From the NCBI GenBank assembly GCA_017961625.1, contig JAGCWY010000080.1:1-64000 (forward strand): a DNA stretch of 64,000 nucleotides, written 5' to 3'. Below, piece after piece: positions 34,016-42,443 of this stretch (its first letter is position 1; every line of letters starts with the position of its first letter). The stretch is from Ruminococcus sp. (GTDB lineage: Bacteria; Bacillota; Clostridia; Oscillospirales; Ruminococcaceae). Under the pieces are notes generated by a model that did no database searches, was not told the DNA's origin, and saw only the letters and a list, made by a program, of their open reading frames with translations. A program made the position numbers and the translations under genes.

Positions 34016-35293
34016 ATGGCTGCAAGCAAAACTAAAATCAAAAAAAGCAGTGCCGTACCGAACTCGTTTTCGGGCGGCAGGCGCGGAGACCTGAGTCTTT
34101 CGTTCTTTGCTTACGTTATGATACTGCTGGTTGTCGGTATCGTAATGATGTCCTCTGCAAGCTACGCGTGGGCATACAGCGAGCACGGGGGCGACGGTCT
34201 TTACTATGCAAAAAATCAGGCGAAGCATGCCGTGATAGGTTTTATAGCAATGATCTTCTTCATGAAGATGGACTATCATAATTTCAAGAATCTAAAGCTT
34301 CCTGTGCTAAAGAAGCTGAATATAGCAAGTCTTATGTATATAGCCGGCGCAATACTCCTTGTAGCGGTACTGCTTATTGGTAACGACGAAGGCGGTTCTA
34401 TGGGCGCAAGAAGATGGATAGATATCGGACCTATCAATTTGCAACCCTCGGAGGTGGCGAAGCTGGCGCTGATAATCTTCTTTGCCTACAGTATGGAGCG
34501 TGATGGCAAAAAGATGAATACCTTCAGGACTGGCATTGTCAAGTATGCAGTGATACTTGGTGTATATCTTGTGCTTATCGTGCTTGAAAAGCATATCTCG
34601 GGATGTATCCTCATCGGTACTATCGCTGTGGCTATGATACTTTGCGGCGGTGTGAACAAGAAGCATTTCATAGGCCTCGGGTTGGCTGCTCTTGGAATAG
34701 CTGTTGCCTTTATCTCATGGCAGGCTCAGGTCCCCGGCAGCTATGTAAGTACACGTATCAATGCGTGGAAGGCGCCCTTTGCAGATAAACTGGGCGATTC
34801 GTGGCAGACGGGTAACTCACTTATAGCCATAGGCTCCGGCGGACTTTTCGGATTAGGTCTTGGAAACTCCCGTCAGAAGTATCTCTATCTGCCTGAAACC
34901 AAGAACGATTTTGTTTTTCCGATAGTATGCGAGGAGCTTGGTTTTGCAGGAGCTCTTGCCATAATCATAGTATTCTTCCTTCTCATAGTAGAAGGCTATT
35001 CTATCGCGGTCCGCTGCAAGGACCGCTTTGGTATGCTGATAGCTGTGGGTATAACCACTCAGATAGGCATACAGACTGTTCTGAATCTTGCCGTTGTAAG
35101 CAATCTCATACCAAATACAGGTATCAGTCTTCCATTTTTCAGCTATGGCGGAACGGCACTGATAATGCAGCTGGCGGAAATGGGCATAATGCTGAATATC
35201 TCACAGCAGAGACACTATCCCGATGAGAAGCCTCGGAAGAGAAAAAAGAAATCGTGGCAGAGTGCTGAGATCGCCGAGCCAGAAGGAGCATGA
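34016..35293 (+). CDS. ftsW: SEDS-family peptidoglycan polymerase (FtsW/SpoVE)
   Basis: 425 residues with a basic N-terminus and about ten membrane helices. Conserved SEDS residues include the acidic residue in loop 4 (within KNDFVFPIVCEELGF, about 291-305) and the final IGISLPF-type SYGGT motif (about 361-383). SEDS proteins polymerise glycan with a partner class B PBP, here most likely the pbpB product. FtsW and SpoVE cannot be told apart from sequence alone. AGGAGG before ATG. Confidence 0.92.
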   Translation: MAASKTKIKKSSAVPNSFSGGRRGDLSLSFFAYVMILLVVGIVMMSSASYAWAYSEHGGDGLYYAKNQAKHAVIGFIAMIFFMKMDYHNFKNLKLPVLKKLNIASLMYIAGAILLVAVLLIGNDEGGSMGARRWIDIGPINLQPSEVAKLALIIFFAYSMERDGKKMNTFRTGIVKYAVILGVYLVLIVLEKHISGCILIGTIAVAMILCGGVNKKHFIGLGLAALGIAVAFISWQAQVPGSYVSTRINAWKAPFADKLGDSWQTGNSLIAIGSGGLFGLGLGNSRQKYLYLPETKNDFVFPIVCEELGFAGALAIIIVFFLLIVEGYSIAVRCKDRFGMLIAVGITTQIGIQTVLNLAVVSNLIPNTGISLPFFSYGGTALIMQLAEMGIMLNISQQRHYPDEKPRKRKKKSWQSAEIAEPEGA

Positions 35294-35295
35294 GC

Positions 35296-36429
35296 ATGAA
35301 GGTACTTATCGCGTGCGGCGGTACGGGGGGACATATCAATCCAGGTATCGCCATTGCTGATATAATAAAGGAAAAGTACCCCGACGCGGAATTCCTCTTT
35401 GCAGGAACTCCCAAGGGAATGGAGGCTAAGCTTGTCCCGAAGGCAGGCTATAAGCTGGAGACCATAAAGGTAGCAGGATTCCAGAGAAGGATATCTCTCG
35501 AAAATATAGGCAGGAATGCAAAAGCCCTTGCATATCTTGCCACATCGGGTAGGAGAGCCAAGCAAATAATAGAGGGATTCAAGCCGGATATCGCTATTGG
35601 TACCGGCGGCTATGCGGCAGGACCCGTTATTAGGAAAGCTGCAAGAATGGGCATACCTACTGCCATACATGAGCAGAACGCCTACCCGGGAGTTACGAAC
35701 AGGCTACTTTCAAAAGAAGTGGACTACGTTATGCTCACAGTTGAGGAAGCCCTTAAATTTATGGACGGCAGCAAATTCGAGCACAGCGTTACAGGACTTC
35801 CCGTAAGGAGTAATATCAATACCATGAGTCGTGATGAAGCGCGGAAGAGGCTCGGTTTCGACGATAGCTTCACCATTCTTTCTTTCGGGGGAAGCCTCGG
35901 CGCAGGCTGCATAAATGACACAATGACCGAAGTCATAAAATGGCATACAGGCAAAAAGCTTGACATAAACCATATACATGGCTACGGCGGTATGGGAAAG
36001 GACAGTTTTCCGCAGGTGATGAAGGCCGCTGGTATACCACTCAAGTCTGACAGACTTCGCATAACCGAATATATAAACGATATGGATGTATGCCTTGCAG
36101 CGGCAGACCTTGTGATATGCCGTTCGGGAGCTTCCACTCTTGCAGAACTTGAAGCTGCAGGAAAGGCTTCGATACTTATACCTTCGCCTATCGTTGCAGG
36201 AAATCATCAGTACCACAATGCCATGGTTCTAGGCAATGCAGGAGCTGCTATAGTTATAGAACAGAAGGACGTGACTGTCGAGAAGATGATATCTGAGACA
36301 GAGCGACTATATGGTGATAGAGTGAAAGTAAAGTCAATGTCTGAAAGCGCGGCAAAACTCCATCTTTCGAATACTAACGAGAGAATACTAGCAGTGATAG
36401 ATAAGCTTATCGAAAAGAGCAAGAAATGA
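35296..36429 (+). CDS. murG: UDP-GlcNAc transferase MurG
   Basis: About 377 residues, GT-B fold, with the N-terminal GGTGGHI loop (lipid I side) and a C-terminal CRSGASTLAE motif near 275-284 (UDP-GlcNAc side). It makes lipid II from lipid I. I prefer ATG at 35296, 7 nt after AAGGAG, over the overlapping ATG at 35290. Confidence 0.95.
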   Translation: MKVLIACGGTGGHINPGIAIADIIKEKYPDAEFLFAGTPKGMEAKLVPKAGYKLETIKVAGFQRRISLENIGRNAKALAYLATSGRRAKQIIEGFKPDIAIGTGGYAAGPVIRKAARMGIPTAIHEQNAYPGVTNRLLSKEVDYVMLTVEEALKFMDGSKFEHSVTGLPVRSNINTMSRDEARKRLGFDDSFTILSFGGSLGAGCINDTMTEVIKWHTGKKLDINHIHGYGGMGKDSFPQVMKAAGIPLKSDRLRITEYINDMDVCLAAADLVICRSGASTLAELEAAGKASILIPSPIVAGNHQYHNAMVLGNAGAAIVIEQKDVTVEKMISETERLYGDRVKVKSMSESAAKLHLSNTNERILAVIDKLIEKSKK

Positions 36430-37304
36430 ACTACGAAAACAAAGTGCAGGTCGGTGAAACGACTTTAAATGTATATACCGAGGGGATTGGCGCGGTTACC
36501 ATAGTATTTATGGCAGGAAACGGTGTAACATGTCCCGTGCTTGAATACAAGCCGATATACAGGCGAATGTCCACGAAATATCGTATAGCCGTAATTGAAA
36601 AGGCTGGCTACGGCTTCAGTGATCGAGCAAAAACGCCGCGGACTATCGAAAACCTCGTTTCAGAGGACAGGGAAGCGCTGCGTAGGGCAGGAATTGAACC
36701 ACCTTATGTTCTTGCACCTCATTCCTATTCGGGATTTGAGGCAGTATACTGGGCGAACACCTATCCTGACGAGGTAAAAGCTGTTCTCGGCATGGATATG
36801 GGCGTACCCGAACTTGCAATGTTGCAGGCGGATGAGATACCCGAGGAAAAACGCCTGAAGCTTCTCGAAAAGCAGCATAAACTGCTGAAAAAGATAGCAA
36901 AGGATGGCTTGCTCGCAAAGCTCGTAAGAAGCAAGACTGAAAACGTATCGGGACTTATGACAGGCAGCGAGCTAACTGCTGAAGAAAAGTCAATATACCG
37001 CAGACTATTTTACCAGAATATCGCAAGCAGCGAGTATACTGAGGAGTCTCGGCTCATGACTGAAAATGCTAAGAAGGCTTTTGAAACAGGCAGCCTCAAA
37101 TGTCCCTGTTGTCTCTTTATCAGTGATATGAAAACTCTGAGCCGGAAGTTGTCATGGCGTCAGGCAGGACTTGATTTTGCGGAGCAATGTGGCGCTGAGG
37201 TACATCTTTCCGATAAAGGGCATATGATGTACGCATTCATACCAGATGAGATGTCGAATACTTTCAGCAGATTTCTGGAAGCGAACTGTATAGTCGCTCA
37301 GTAA
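36426..37304 (+). CDS. Alpha/beta hydrolase within the dcw cluster
   Basis: 292 residues of alpha/beta-hydrolase fold. The nucleophile is most likely Ser100, in PHSYSG (a variant of the usual GHSxGG), and the catalytic His is in DKGHMMY near 267-273. It begins in a 4-nt overlap with murG and ends 52 nt before murA, so it is translated with the wall-synthesis genes. I do not know a role for such an enzyme in this pathway. An esterase or lipase acting on an envelope component is speculation. Confidence 0.8.
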   Translation: MNYENKVQVGETTLNVYTEGIGAVTIVFMAGNGVTCPVLEYKPIYRRMSTKYRIAVIEKAGYGFSDRAKTPRTIENLVSEDREALRRAGIEPPYVLAPHSYSGFEAVYWANTYPDEVKAVLGMDMGVPELAMLQADEIPEEKRLKLLEKQHKLLKKIAKDGLLAKLVRSKTENVSGLMTGSELTAEEKSIYRRLFYQNIASSEYTEESRLMTENAKKAFETGSLKCPCCLFISDMKTLSRKLSWRQAGLDFAEQCGAEVHLSDKGHMMYAFIPDEMSNTFSRFLEANCIVAQ

Positions 37305-37313
37305 CATAATCTA

Positions 37314-37351
37314 CACCCCATGCATACTATACATAAAAATGCTGTGGGGTG
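37314..37351 (+). other. Hairpin covering the murA ribosome-binding region
   Basis: CACCCCA (37314-37320) pairs exactly with TGGGGTG (37345-37351), and GCAT/ATGC pairs inside it (37322-37325 with 37339-37342). The 3' arm contains the only purine-rich stretch before murA ATG at 37357. Folding would hide it, so translational control of murA is possible. Confidence 0.5.
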
Positions 37352-37356
37352 GTATA

Positions 37357-38616
37357 ATGCAGAAATTCATAATAAACGGAGGCAGACGGCTGAGAGGCGA
37401 GCTCGCTTTGCAGGGCAGCAAGAACAGCTCGCTGCCAATAATGGCGGCGTCACTTCTGTGTTTCGGCGAATGTACGCTGCACAGCTGTCCTGCTCTTACA
37501 GACGTATATGCAGCTGCGCGTATACTAAATTGCGTAGGCTGCAAATGCACGTTTTCTGACAATACAGCGGCCATAGACTCAGCCTCTGTTAGCAGCACAT
37601 CTGTCTCTGAGAAATTAATGCGTGAAATGCGCTCTTCCATAATCTTTATGGGAGCTATGCTGGGTAGGACAGGGGAATGTACCGTAAGCGTGCCGGGAGG
37701 CTGTGAGCTCGGTCCGAGGCCGATAGATATGCATCTATCTGCTCTCAGTAAAATGGGGATAGATATCCGCGAAAATGGCGGAGATATAGTTTGCAGAGCC
37801 TCCGGTGGCAGAGCAAGGGGAGCAAAGATAAGCCTTGCCTTCCCATCTGTGGGAGCTACCGAGAACGTAATACTTGCAGCAGTCACGGCAGAGGGCGAGA
37901 CAGTCATAAACAATGCGGCGCGAGAGCCAGAGATATGCGATCTTTGCAGTTTTCTGCGAAAATGCGGCGCGGATATTAGCGGCGACGGAGAGAGCCGTAT
38001 AATAATAATCGGAAAAAAACAGCTCCACGGCTGTGAATATACAATTATGCCAGACAGGATAGTTGGAGCAACTTACCTCTCTATGGCAGCTGCCACAAAG
38101 GGCGAGATAATACTTACAAATGCTTGCGTTCCTGAAATGGAACCATTTCTGTCTGTCCTCGAACAGACGGGATGCAGTATTTATACATCGGAAAACAGGA
38201 TATACCTGCGGAGCGGGACTCGGCTCAGAGCCGTAAAGGACATAATAAGGACAATGCCTCATCCCGGTTTCCCCACTGACGCACAGGCTGTTCTCATGGC
38301 TGCTTTGACAGCTGCCGACGGTACAAGCGTATTCGAGGAGAATATCTTTGATTGCCGTTACCGCCACATCGAAGCTCTTTTAAAAATGGGCGCAAATATA
38401 CAGGTGCTTGGTAAGGTCGCTGTAGTAAAGGGTGTTGAAGGTCTCCGTGGAGCAAACATTGAAGCGACAGACCTCCGCGGTGGAGCGGCATTGGTAATCG
38501 CAGCTTTGTGCGCAGATGGAAGCTCAGAGATTACAAGGCTATGTCATATTGACAGAGGCTATGAAAATATGGAAGAAGCTATAAGACTCCTTGGCGGCGA
38601 TATACGCCGGAGCTGA
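37357..38616 (+). CDS. murA: UDP-GlcNAc enolpyruvyl transferase MurA
   Basis: First committed step of peptidoglycan synthesis: adds enolpyruvate from PEP to UDP-GlcNAc. About 419 residues, inside-out alpha/beta barrel. PGGCELGPRPIDMH holds the PEP-binding Cys116 (fosfomycin target), and a KNSSLP-type N-terminal motif is present. I start at ATG 37357 because this puts the Cys at the canonical place (about 115) and the upstream ATG at 37339 has no ribosome site. Its place between murG and ftsQ is typical of several Clostridia. Confidence 0.94.
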   Translation: MQKFIINGGRRLRGELALQGSKNSSLPIMAASLLCFGECTLHSCPALTDVYAAARILNCVGCKCTFSDNTAAIDSASVSSTSVSEKLMREMRSSIIFMGAMLGRTGECTVSVPGGCELGPRPIDMHLSALSKMGIDIRENGGDIVCRASGGRARGAKISLAFPSVGATENVILAAVTAEGETVINNAAREPEICDLCSFLRKCGADISGDGESRIIIIGKKQLHGCEYTIMPDRIVGATYLSMAAATKGEIILTNACVPEMEPFLSVLEQTGCSIYTSENRIYLRSGTRLRAVKDIIRTMPHPGFPTDAQAVLMAALTAADGTSVFEENIFDCRYRHIEALLKMGANIQVLGKVAVVKGVEGLRGANIEATDLRGGAALVIAALCADGSSEITRLCHIDRGYENMEEAIRLLGGDIRRS

Positions 38617-38638
38617 GGCGGAAGGATTTGGAGATAGT

Positions 38639-39895
38639 ATGAAAGACGTCGAAAAAACCAGTGTTGAAAGGCAGAACAGCCGTAAAAGGCTGAGAAGACG
38701 CCAGAGGTGGACAAATGTTTACGGGCTTGTTGTTTTGCTCCTAGTTCTGACGATAGGTATAACCATAAGCTATACCTTTCTTTTCAATATAAGCGAGATA
38801 AGAGTTACAGGACAGTCGGATATGTATACGGCAGAGGAGATAGTTGCCGCCTCTGGTATAAACGAGGGAGACAATCTGCTGAGGCTGGACTGCAAAAAGA
38901 GCGCTAACCGTATACTCGACGAGCTTTTATACGTTGAGACAGCGGAGGTAAAGAGAAAGTTTCCGTCGTCACTGGAAATATCCGTGACACGATGCATACC
39001 GGCCTTCAATGTCAACTACGGCACAGGCACGCTCCTTGTGAGCAAGAAGGGAAAGATACTTGCCGACAACGGCTTTATCACAGAGGGACTGCCTATAATA
39101 TACGGGCTCGACCCCTCGGACAAAACTCCAGGAAAAATCACGTCCTCCGAGAACAAGCACAAGAATGAAGCCTTCAACGCGCTTATCTCAAGCATCGTGA
39201 AAATGGGCGACGATAAGATAATGACGGTGGATATGAGCGACGAGCACGCAATAGTCGTTAAGTACAAGAATGAAATGATATTCAAAATGGGCAACTGGAA
39301 CGACGTTGAGTATAAGCTCAGACTTGCTGAGACAGTAATGAGCGACGAAAACGTAAAGGGCAAAAAAGGCTATCTTACGATGATTGGCACAAATGAGTGC
39401 AGCTTCAGACTGACTGACGGTCCCGTAAGCGTTCCCGGCGGTCCTGAGGCTACCACAGCCGCAGTTACCGATGAATACGGCAATCCTATAGAGGGAGAGA
39501 GAAATCCCGATCAGGAAGCCAAGATAAACGAATTCAACAACAGGCGCAAGAGCGAGACTGCTACAGCGCCAAGTATATACACAGGCAATGACTGGACGGA
39601 CAGCAGCGGAAGCCAGTGGACGGACAGCAGCGGCAGTCAGTGGACTGACAACAGCGGCAGTCAGTGGACAGATAACAGCGGCAGCCAGTGGACAGATAAT
39701 AGCGGCAGCCAGTGGACTGACAACAGCGGCAGTCAGTGGACAGATAACAGTGGTACACAGTGGACTGACAACAGCTCCGGCAGCTATGACAGCGGAACTC
39801 AGTGGAGCGGAGATGGCGGCAGCGATTATGGCACTGTGACCTCGGACAACAGCGGTTATACCGATAACAGCGGCGATCAGACCGGTCAATGGTGA
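38639..39895 (+). CDS. ftsQ: FtsQ/DivIB-type division protein with a repeat-rich tail
   Basis: About 418 residues: basic cytoplasmic N-terminus, one membrane helix (about 26-46), POTRA domain (about 50-118) and the FtsQ beta domain to about 260. A long Ser/Gly/Asp/Asn tail then carries eight tandem 8-residue repeats around WTDNSGSQ. FtsQ/DivIB scaffolds FtsL/DivIC. The tail is not part of the family. Start ATG 38639 has GGAG 5-6 nt upstream; an upstream in-frame ATG would overlap murA without a ribosome site. Confidence 0.85.
   Translation: MKDVEKTSVERQNSRKRLRRRQRWTNVYGLVVLLLVLTIGITISYTFLFNISEIRVTGQSDMYTAEEIVAASGINEGDNLLRLDCKKSANRILDELLYVETAEVKRKFPSSLEISVTRCIPAFNVNYGTGTLLVSKKGKILADNGFITEGLPIIYGLDPSDKTPGKITSSENKHKNEAFNALISSIVKMGDDKIMTVDMSDEHAIVVKYKNEMIFKMGNWNDVEYKLRLAETVMSDENVKGKKGYLTMIGTNECSFRLTDGPVSVPGGPEATTAAVTDEYGNPIEGERNPDQEAKINEFNNRRKSETATAPSIYTGNDWTDSSGSQWTDSSGSQWTDNSGSQWTDNSGSQWTDNSGSQWTDNSGSQWTDNSGTQWTDNSSGSYDSGTQWSGDGGSDYGTVTSDNSGYTDNSGDQTGQW
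39593..39784 (+). repeat. Eight tandem 24-bp repeats encoding WTD(S/N)SGSQ
   Basis: Trp codons recur every 24 bp from 39593 to 39761. Third-base differences are frequent while the peptide is nearly constant, so the protein repeat is being kept. Confidence 0.92.
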
Positions 39896-39978
39896 TAAGA
39901 TTCCTATGTACAAAACGCTGTGTTTTGAATATGCGTTCTTGTTAAATTCGCCGAAAATAAAAAATGTTTAATTAGGAC

Positions 39979-40007
39979 TTGAAAAAAGTGCTTTTATATG
40001 CTAAAAT
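39979..40007 (+). promoter_or_regulatory. ftsZ promoter
   Basis: TTGAAA (39979-39984), 17 bp, TAAAAT (40002-40007). The leader is about 68 nt. This gives ftsZ its own transcript besides read-through from the dcw cluster. Confidence 0.75.
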
Positions 40008-40081
40008 ATAAAGTGTATTTATAGATTAATATATAAATTAAGATGAATTAAAGGATAATATAAATAGTAGGAGGAGTTCAA

Positions 40082-41230
40082 ATGTCAGATTTCAATTACG
40101 AGGAAACACTCGAACCCGATGTTAACATTAAGGTCATCGGTGTTGGCGGCGGCGGCGGAAACGCTGTAAACTGCATGGTAGATTCGGGTGTCAATAATAT
40201 AGAATATATCGCAATTAATACTGATGCCAAGGCTCTCAACAAGTCCAAGGCCACTACAAGGATACCGATCGGCGCAAAGCTCACAAAGGGCAGAGGCGCA
40301 GGAAACAAGCCTGAGATCGGTCAGCGCAGCGCTGAGGAGAACCGTGACGAGATTGAAACTCACCTCAAGGGCGCAGATATGATTTTCATTACTGCCGGCA
40401 TGGGCGGCGGTACAGGTACAGGAGCTGCTCCTGTAGTTGCAAAGATCGCCAAGGAAATGGATATCCTCACAGTTGCAGTCGTTACAAAGCCCTTCCTCTT
40501 CGAGAGAGAGCAGAAAATGGCTCAGGCTGAAAGAGGTATCGCCGAACTCAGAAAGTATGTTGACTCCCTTATCGTTATCCCTAATGAAAGACTTCTCGTG
40601 GGACTTGACAAGCCCCTTACAATGCTCCAGTCCTTTGCACTTTCTGATGACGTGCTCAAGACCGGTGTAAAGAGCATCTCCGACCTCATCGTTGAGGAAG
40701 GATATATCAACCTCGACTTTGCAGACGTTTCAACTATTATGAGAAACGCAGGCTACGCTCATATGGCTATCGGTCACGGTACTGGCAAGGACAAGGCAAG
40801 AGACGCTGCAAACGCAGTTATCTCCAGTCCGCTTCTCGAAACATCTATCTCTGGTGCAAAGAGACTCCTTATCAATATCGCTATGTCTGAGGATATCCTT
40901 TCGTCCGATGTTGATGCAGCTACAAAGATGATCACAGATACAGCTGCTGACGGTGTTGAGTTCATCTTCGGTACAGCCTTCAAGGAGGATATGCAGGACG
41001 AGATGACTATCACAGTTATTGCTGCTGGCTTTGACGATATGGATTCTGCTAATGATGCAGCAGTTGCTGCGGCTGATTCTGTGGAGAGCCACGACGACGA
41101 TATAATTCCGATAGACAATCCTCTTATTGACGGACTTGGCTTCGGCGCTCCGAGCAGTGCTCCGAGACCGGCTTCAACATCAAATCAGGATTACGATCTT
41201 GACGACATCTTCAAGATGCTCGGCAACTAA
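40082..41230 (+). CDS. ftsZ: Cell division GTPase FtsZ
   Basis: 382 residues: N-terminal GTPase domain with GGGGGNAVN and the tubulin signature GGGTGTG (about 107-113), catalytic NxDxxD-type loop (NLDFADV, about 207-213), variable linker, and a conserved C-terminal peptide (DLDDIFKML) that binds partner proteins. FtsA is not encoded beside it. AGGAGG 8 nt before ATG; followed by a terminator. Confidence 0.97.
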   Translation: MSDFNYEETLEPDVNIKVIGVGGGGGNAVNCMVDSGVNNIEYIAINTDAKALNKSKATTRIPIGAKLTKGRGAGNKPEIGQRSAEENRDEIETHLKGADMIFITAGMGGGTGTGAAPVVAKIAKEMDILTVAVVTKPFLFEREQKMAQAERGIAELRKYVDSLIVIPNERLLVGLDKPLTMLQSFALSDDVLKTGVKSISDLIVEEGYINLDFADVSTIMRNAGYAHMAIGHGTGKDKARDAANAVISSPLLETSISGAKRLLINIAMSEDILSSDVDAATKMITDTAADGVEFIFGTAFKEDMQDEMTITVIAAGFDDMDSANDAAVAAADSVESHDDDIIPIDNPLIDGLGFGAPSSAPRPASTSNQDYDLDDIFKMLGN

Positions 41231-41240
41231 TAGAAATATA

Positions 41241-41270
41241 AAGCGGTTCGTTATGAGCCGCTTTTGTTTT
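41241..41270 (+). terminator. Terminator after ftsZ
   Basis: Stem 41241-41249 with 41255-41263 (9 bp, one wobble), then TTTGTTTT. It closes the dcw cluster. Confidence 0.85.
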
Positions 41271-41356
41271 ATGCGGAGTAAGCCACAGAATGGCTTGAGA
41301 TTGGCTTGCCAAAAGGTTTTGTCAGCGTATTTTCAACGTCTGCAAAAGACTTTTGG

Positions 41357-41385
41357 TTGAAAAAATATGCCGCGTCTGCTATGAT
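41357..41385 (+). promoter_or_regulatory. Promoter of the XRE regulator gene
   Basis: TTGAAA (41357-41362), 17 bp, TATGAT (41380-41385). Confidence 0.65.
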
Positions 41386-41429
41386 GAGTTCAGACAAGGG
41401 AAATACCCTTGCGGAAAGGAGTGGAACGT

Positions 41430-42050
41430 ATGGAGCTGAGCAGCAGGATAAAGGAACTGAGAACAGAGAAGGGCTGGTCTCAGGAGGTGCTGGCACAGCG
41501 CGTGTATGTCAGCCGCCAGACCATATCCAACTGGGAGACCGAAAGGAGCTATCCTGACGTTCACAGTCTGCTTATCCTCAGTGACCTCTTCGGCGTTTCA
41601 GTTGATGAGCTTATCAAAGGAGATGTAGATACTATGAAAGAGGAAATTACTAAGAATGACGGAAAGAAAATGAAAAAGCTTTATAACCTTGCAGGCATAG
41701 AATGTCTTGCGGGGCTGGCTTCGGCTGTGCTTGTCGGTGTGCTGGAAGTTGATGTGTTAAGATTGTTGTTTGCAGTGCTTACAGGGGTGTTTCTGACAGC
41801 CGATTTTATGACATTCCGCAGAATGGGACAGATGCAGGCAGAGCATGATGTTCAGACATACCGCGAGGTCATTGCATTCATGAACGGTGAAACTCTCGAT
41901 GAAATCGAAAAAGCCGCAGAGCTTGAAAAGCGGAAGGTACTGAAGAAGAAGCGTATTCTGGCTTTGGCTATGGTTCTGGGTATAGGCGTGGCAATCGAAT
42001 TTATCGTTTTTTTAGTTCTATATCTGATAAGCCGCGGATATATTATTTAA
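41430..42050 (+). CDS. XRE-family regulator with C-terminal membrane helices
   Basis: About 206 residues: HTH_3 domain (about 4-60, with SRQTISNWE recognition helix), then a linker, two close membrane segments (about 86-125) and one at the C-terminus (about 180-202). Such membrane-tethered XRE proteins are common in Firmicutes, often near transporters, but no target is evident here. Start ATG 41430 follows AAAGGAG by 8 nt. Single gene. Confidence 0.82.
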   Translation: MELSSRIKELRTEKGWSQEVLAQRVYVSRQTISNWETERSYPDVHSLLILSDLFGVSVDELIKGDVDTMKEEITKNDGKKMKKLYNLAGIECLAGLASAVLVGVLEVDVLRLLFAVLTGVFLTADFMTFRRMGQMQAEHDVQTYREVIAFMNGETLDEIEKAAELEKRKVLKKKRILALAMVLGIGVAIEFIVFLVLYLISRGYII

Positions 42051-42261
42051 GCCCGAAGCGTGAGGAAGTCTTCTGGCTTTCTCCTTGATGTTTGCAAAAG
42101 CGTATTTTGTATAGCTTTTGTATTTCCAAACTGTAACTAAATATATTTTTATAACGCATAAAAGTAAAGACATTGACACTGAAATATCGAATGAGCAGTT
42201 TTTAAGGGATTTTTATAGTAAATTGCACTAAAATCAATTCAAATTTTCTACATTTCAATAG

Positions 42262-42290
42262 TTGAAATAATATAATAAATATGTTATAAT
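42262..42290 (+). promoter_or_regulatory. Promoter of the DivIVA-domain gene
   Basis: TTGAAA (42262-42267), 17 bp, TATAAT (42285-42290); transcription would start near 42297, giving a leader of about 147 nt. Confidence 0.8.
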
Positions 42291-42310
42291 TTACATAAGG
42301 CAAAATCATC

Positions 42311-42428
42311 AGAACCTGTATTCATGGACTGTGAAGGCTTTTTTATATGCAATATCACTAATCCCCGCCTTCACTGCGTTCGAGTACGGGTTCTTATTCC
42401 TTAATTTTTTACCTCGGTTTGACCGAGG
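42311..42428 (+). promoter_or_regulatory. Structured 5' leader of the DivIVA-domain gene
   Basis: Three stems can be read. The outer stem, 42311-42320 with 42385-42394, is 10 bp with one wobble. The inner stem, 42331-42338 with 42367-42374, is 8 bp and perfect. A separate 7-bp hairpin with a 3-nt loop (42412-42418 with 42422-42428) touches the ribosome site ACGGAGAG. Between the two parts lies a run of six T (42405-42410). I do not recognise a known riboswitch. The rest of 42051-42261 shows no gene. Confidence 0.6.
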
Positions 42429-42443
42429 GGAACGGAGAGTACC

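Noticed and set aside
39593..39784. CRISPR-like array of 24-bp units
   Set aside because: The units are contiguous without spacers and in frame in ftsQ, so they are a protein repeat.
42311..42394. A tRNA, because of the 10-bp end stem and a GTTCGA word
   Set aside because: No D-arm, anticodon arm or T-stem can be formed at the right places.
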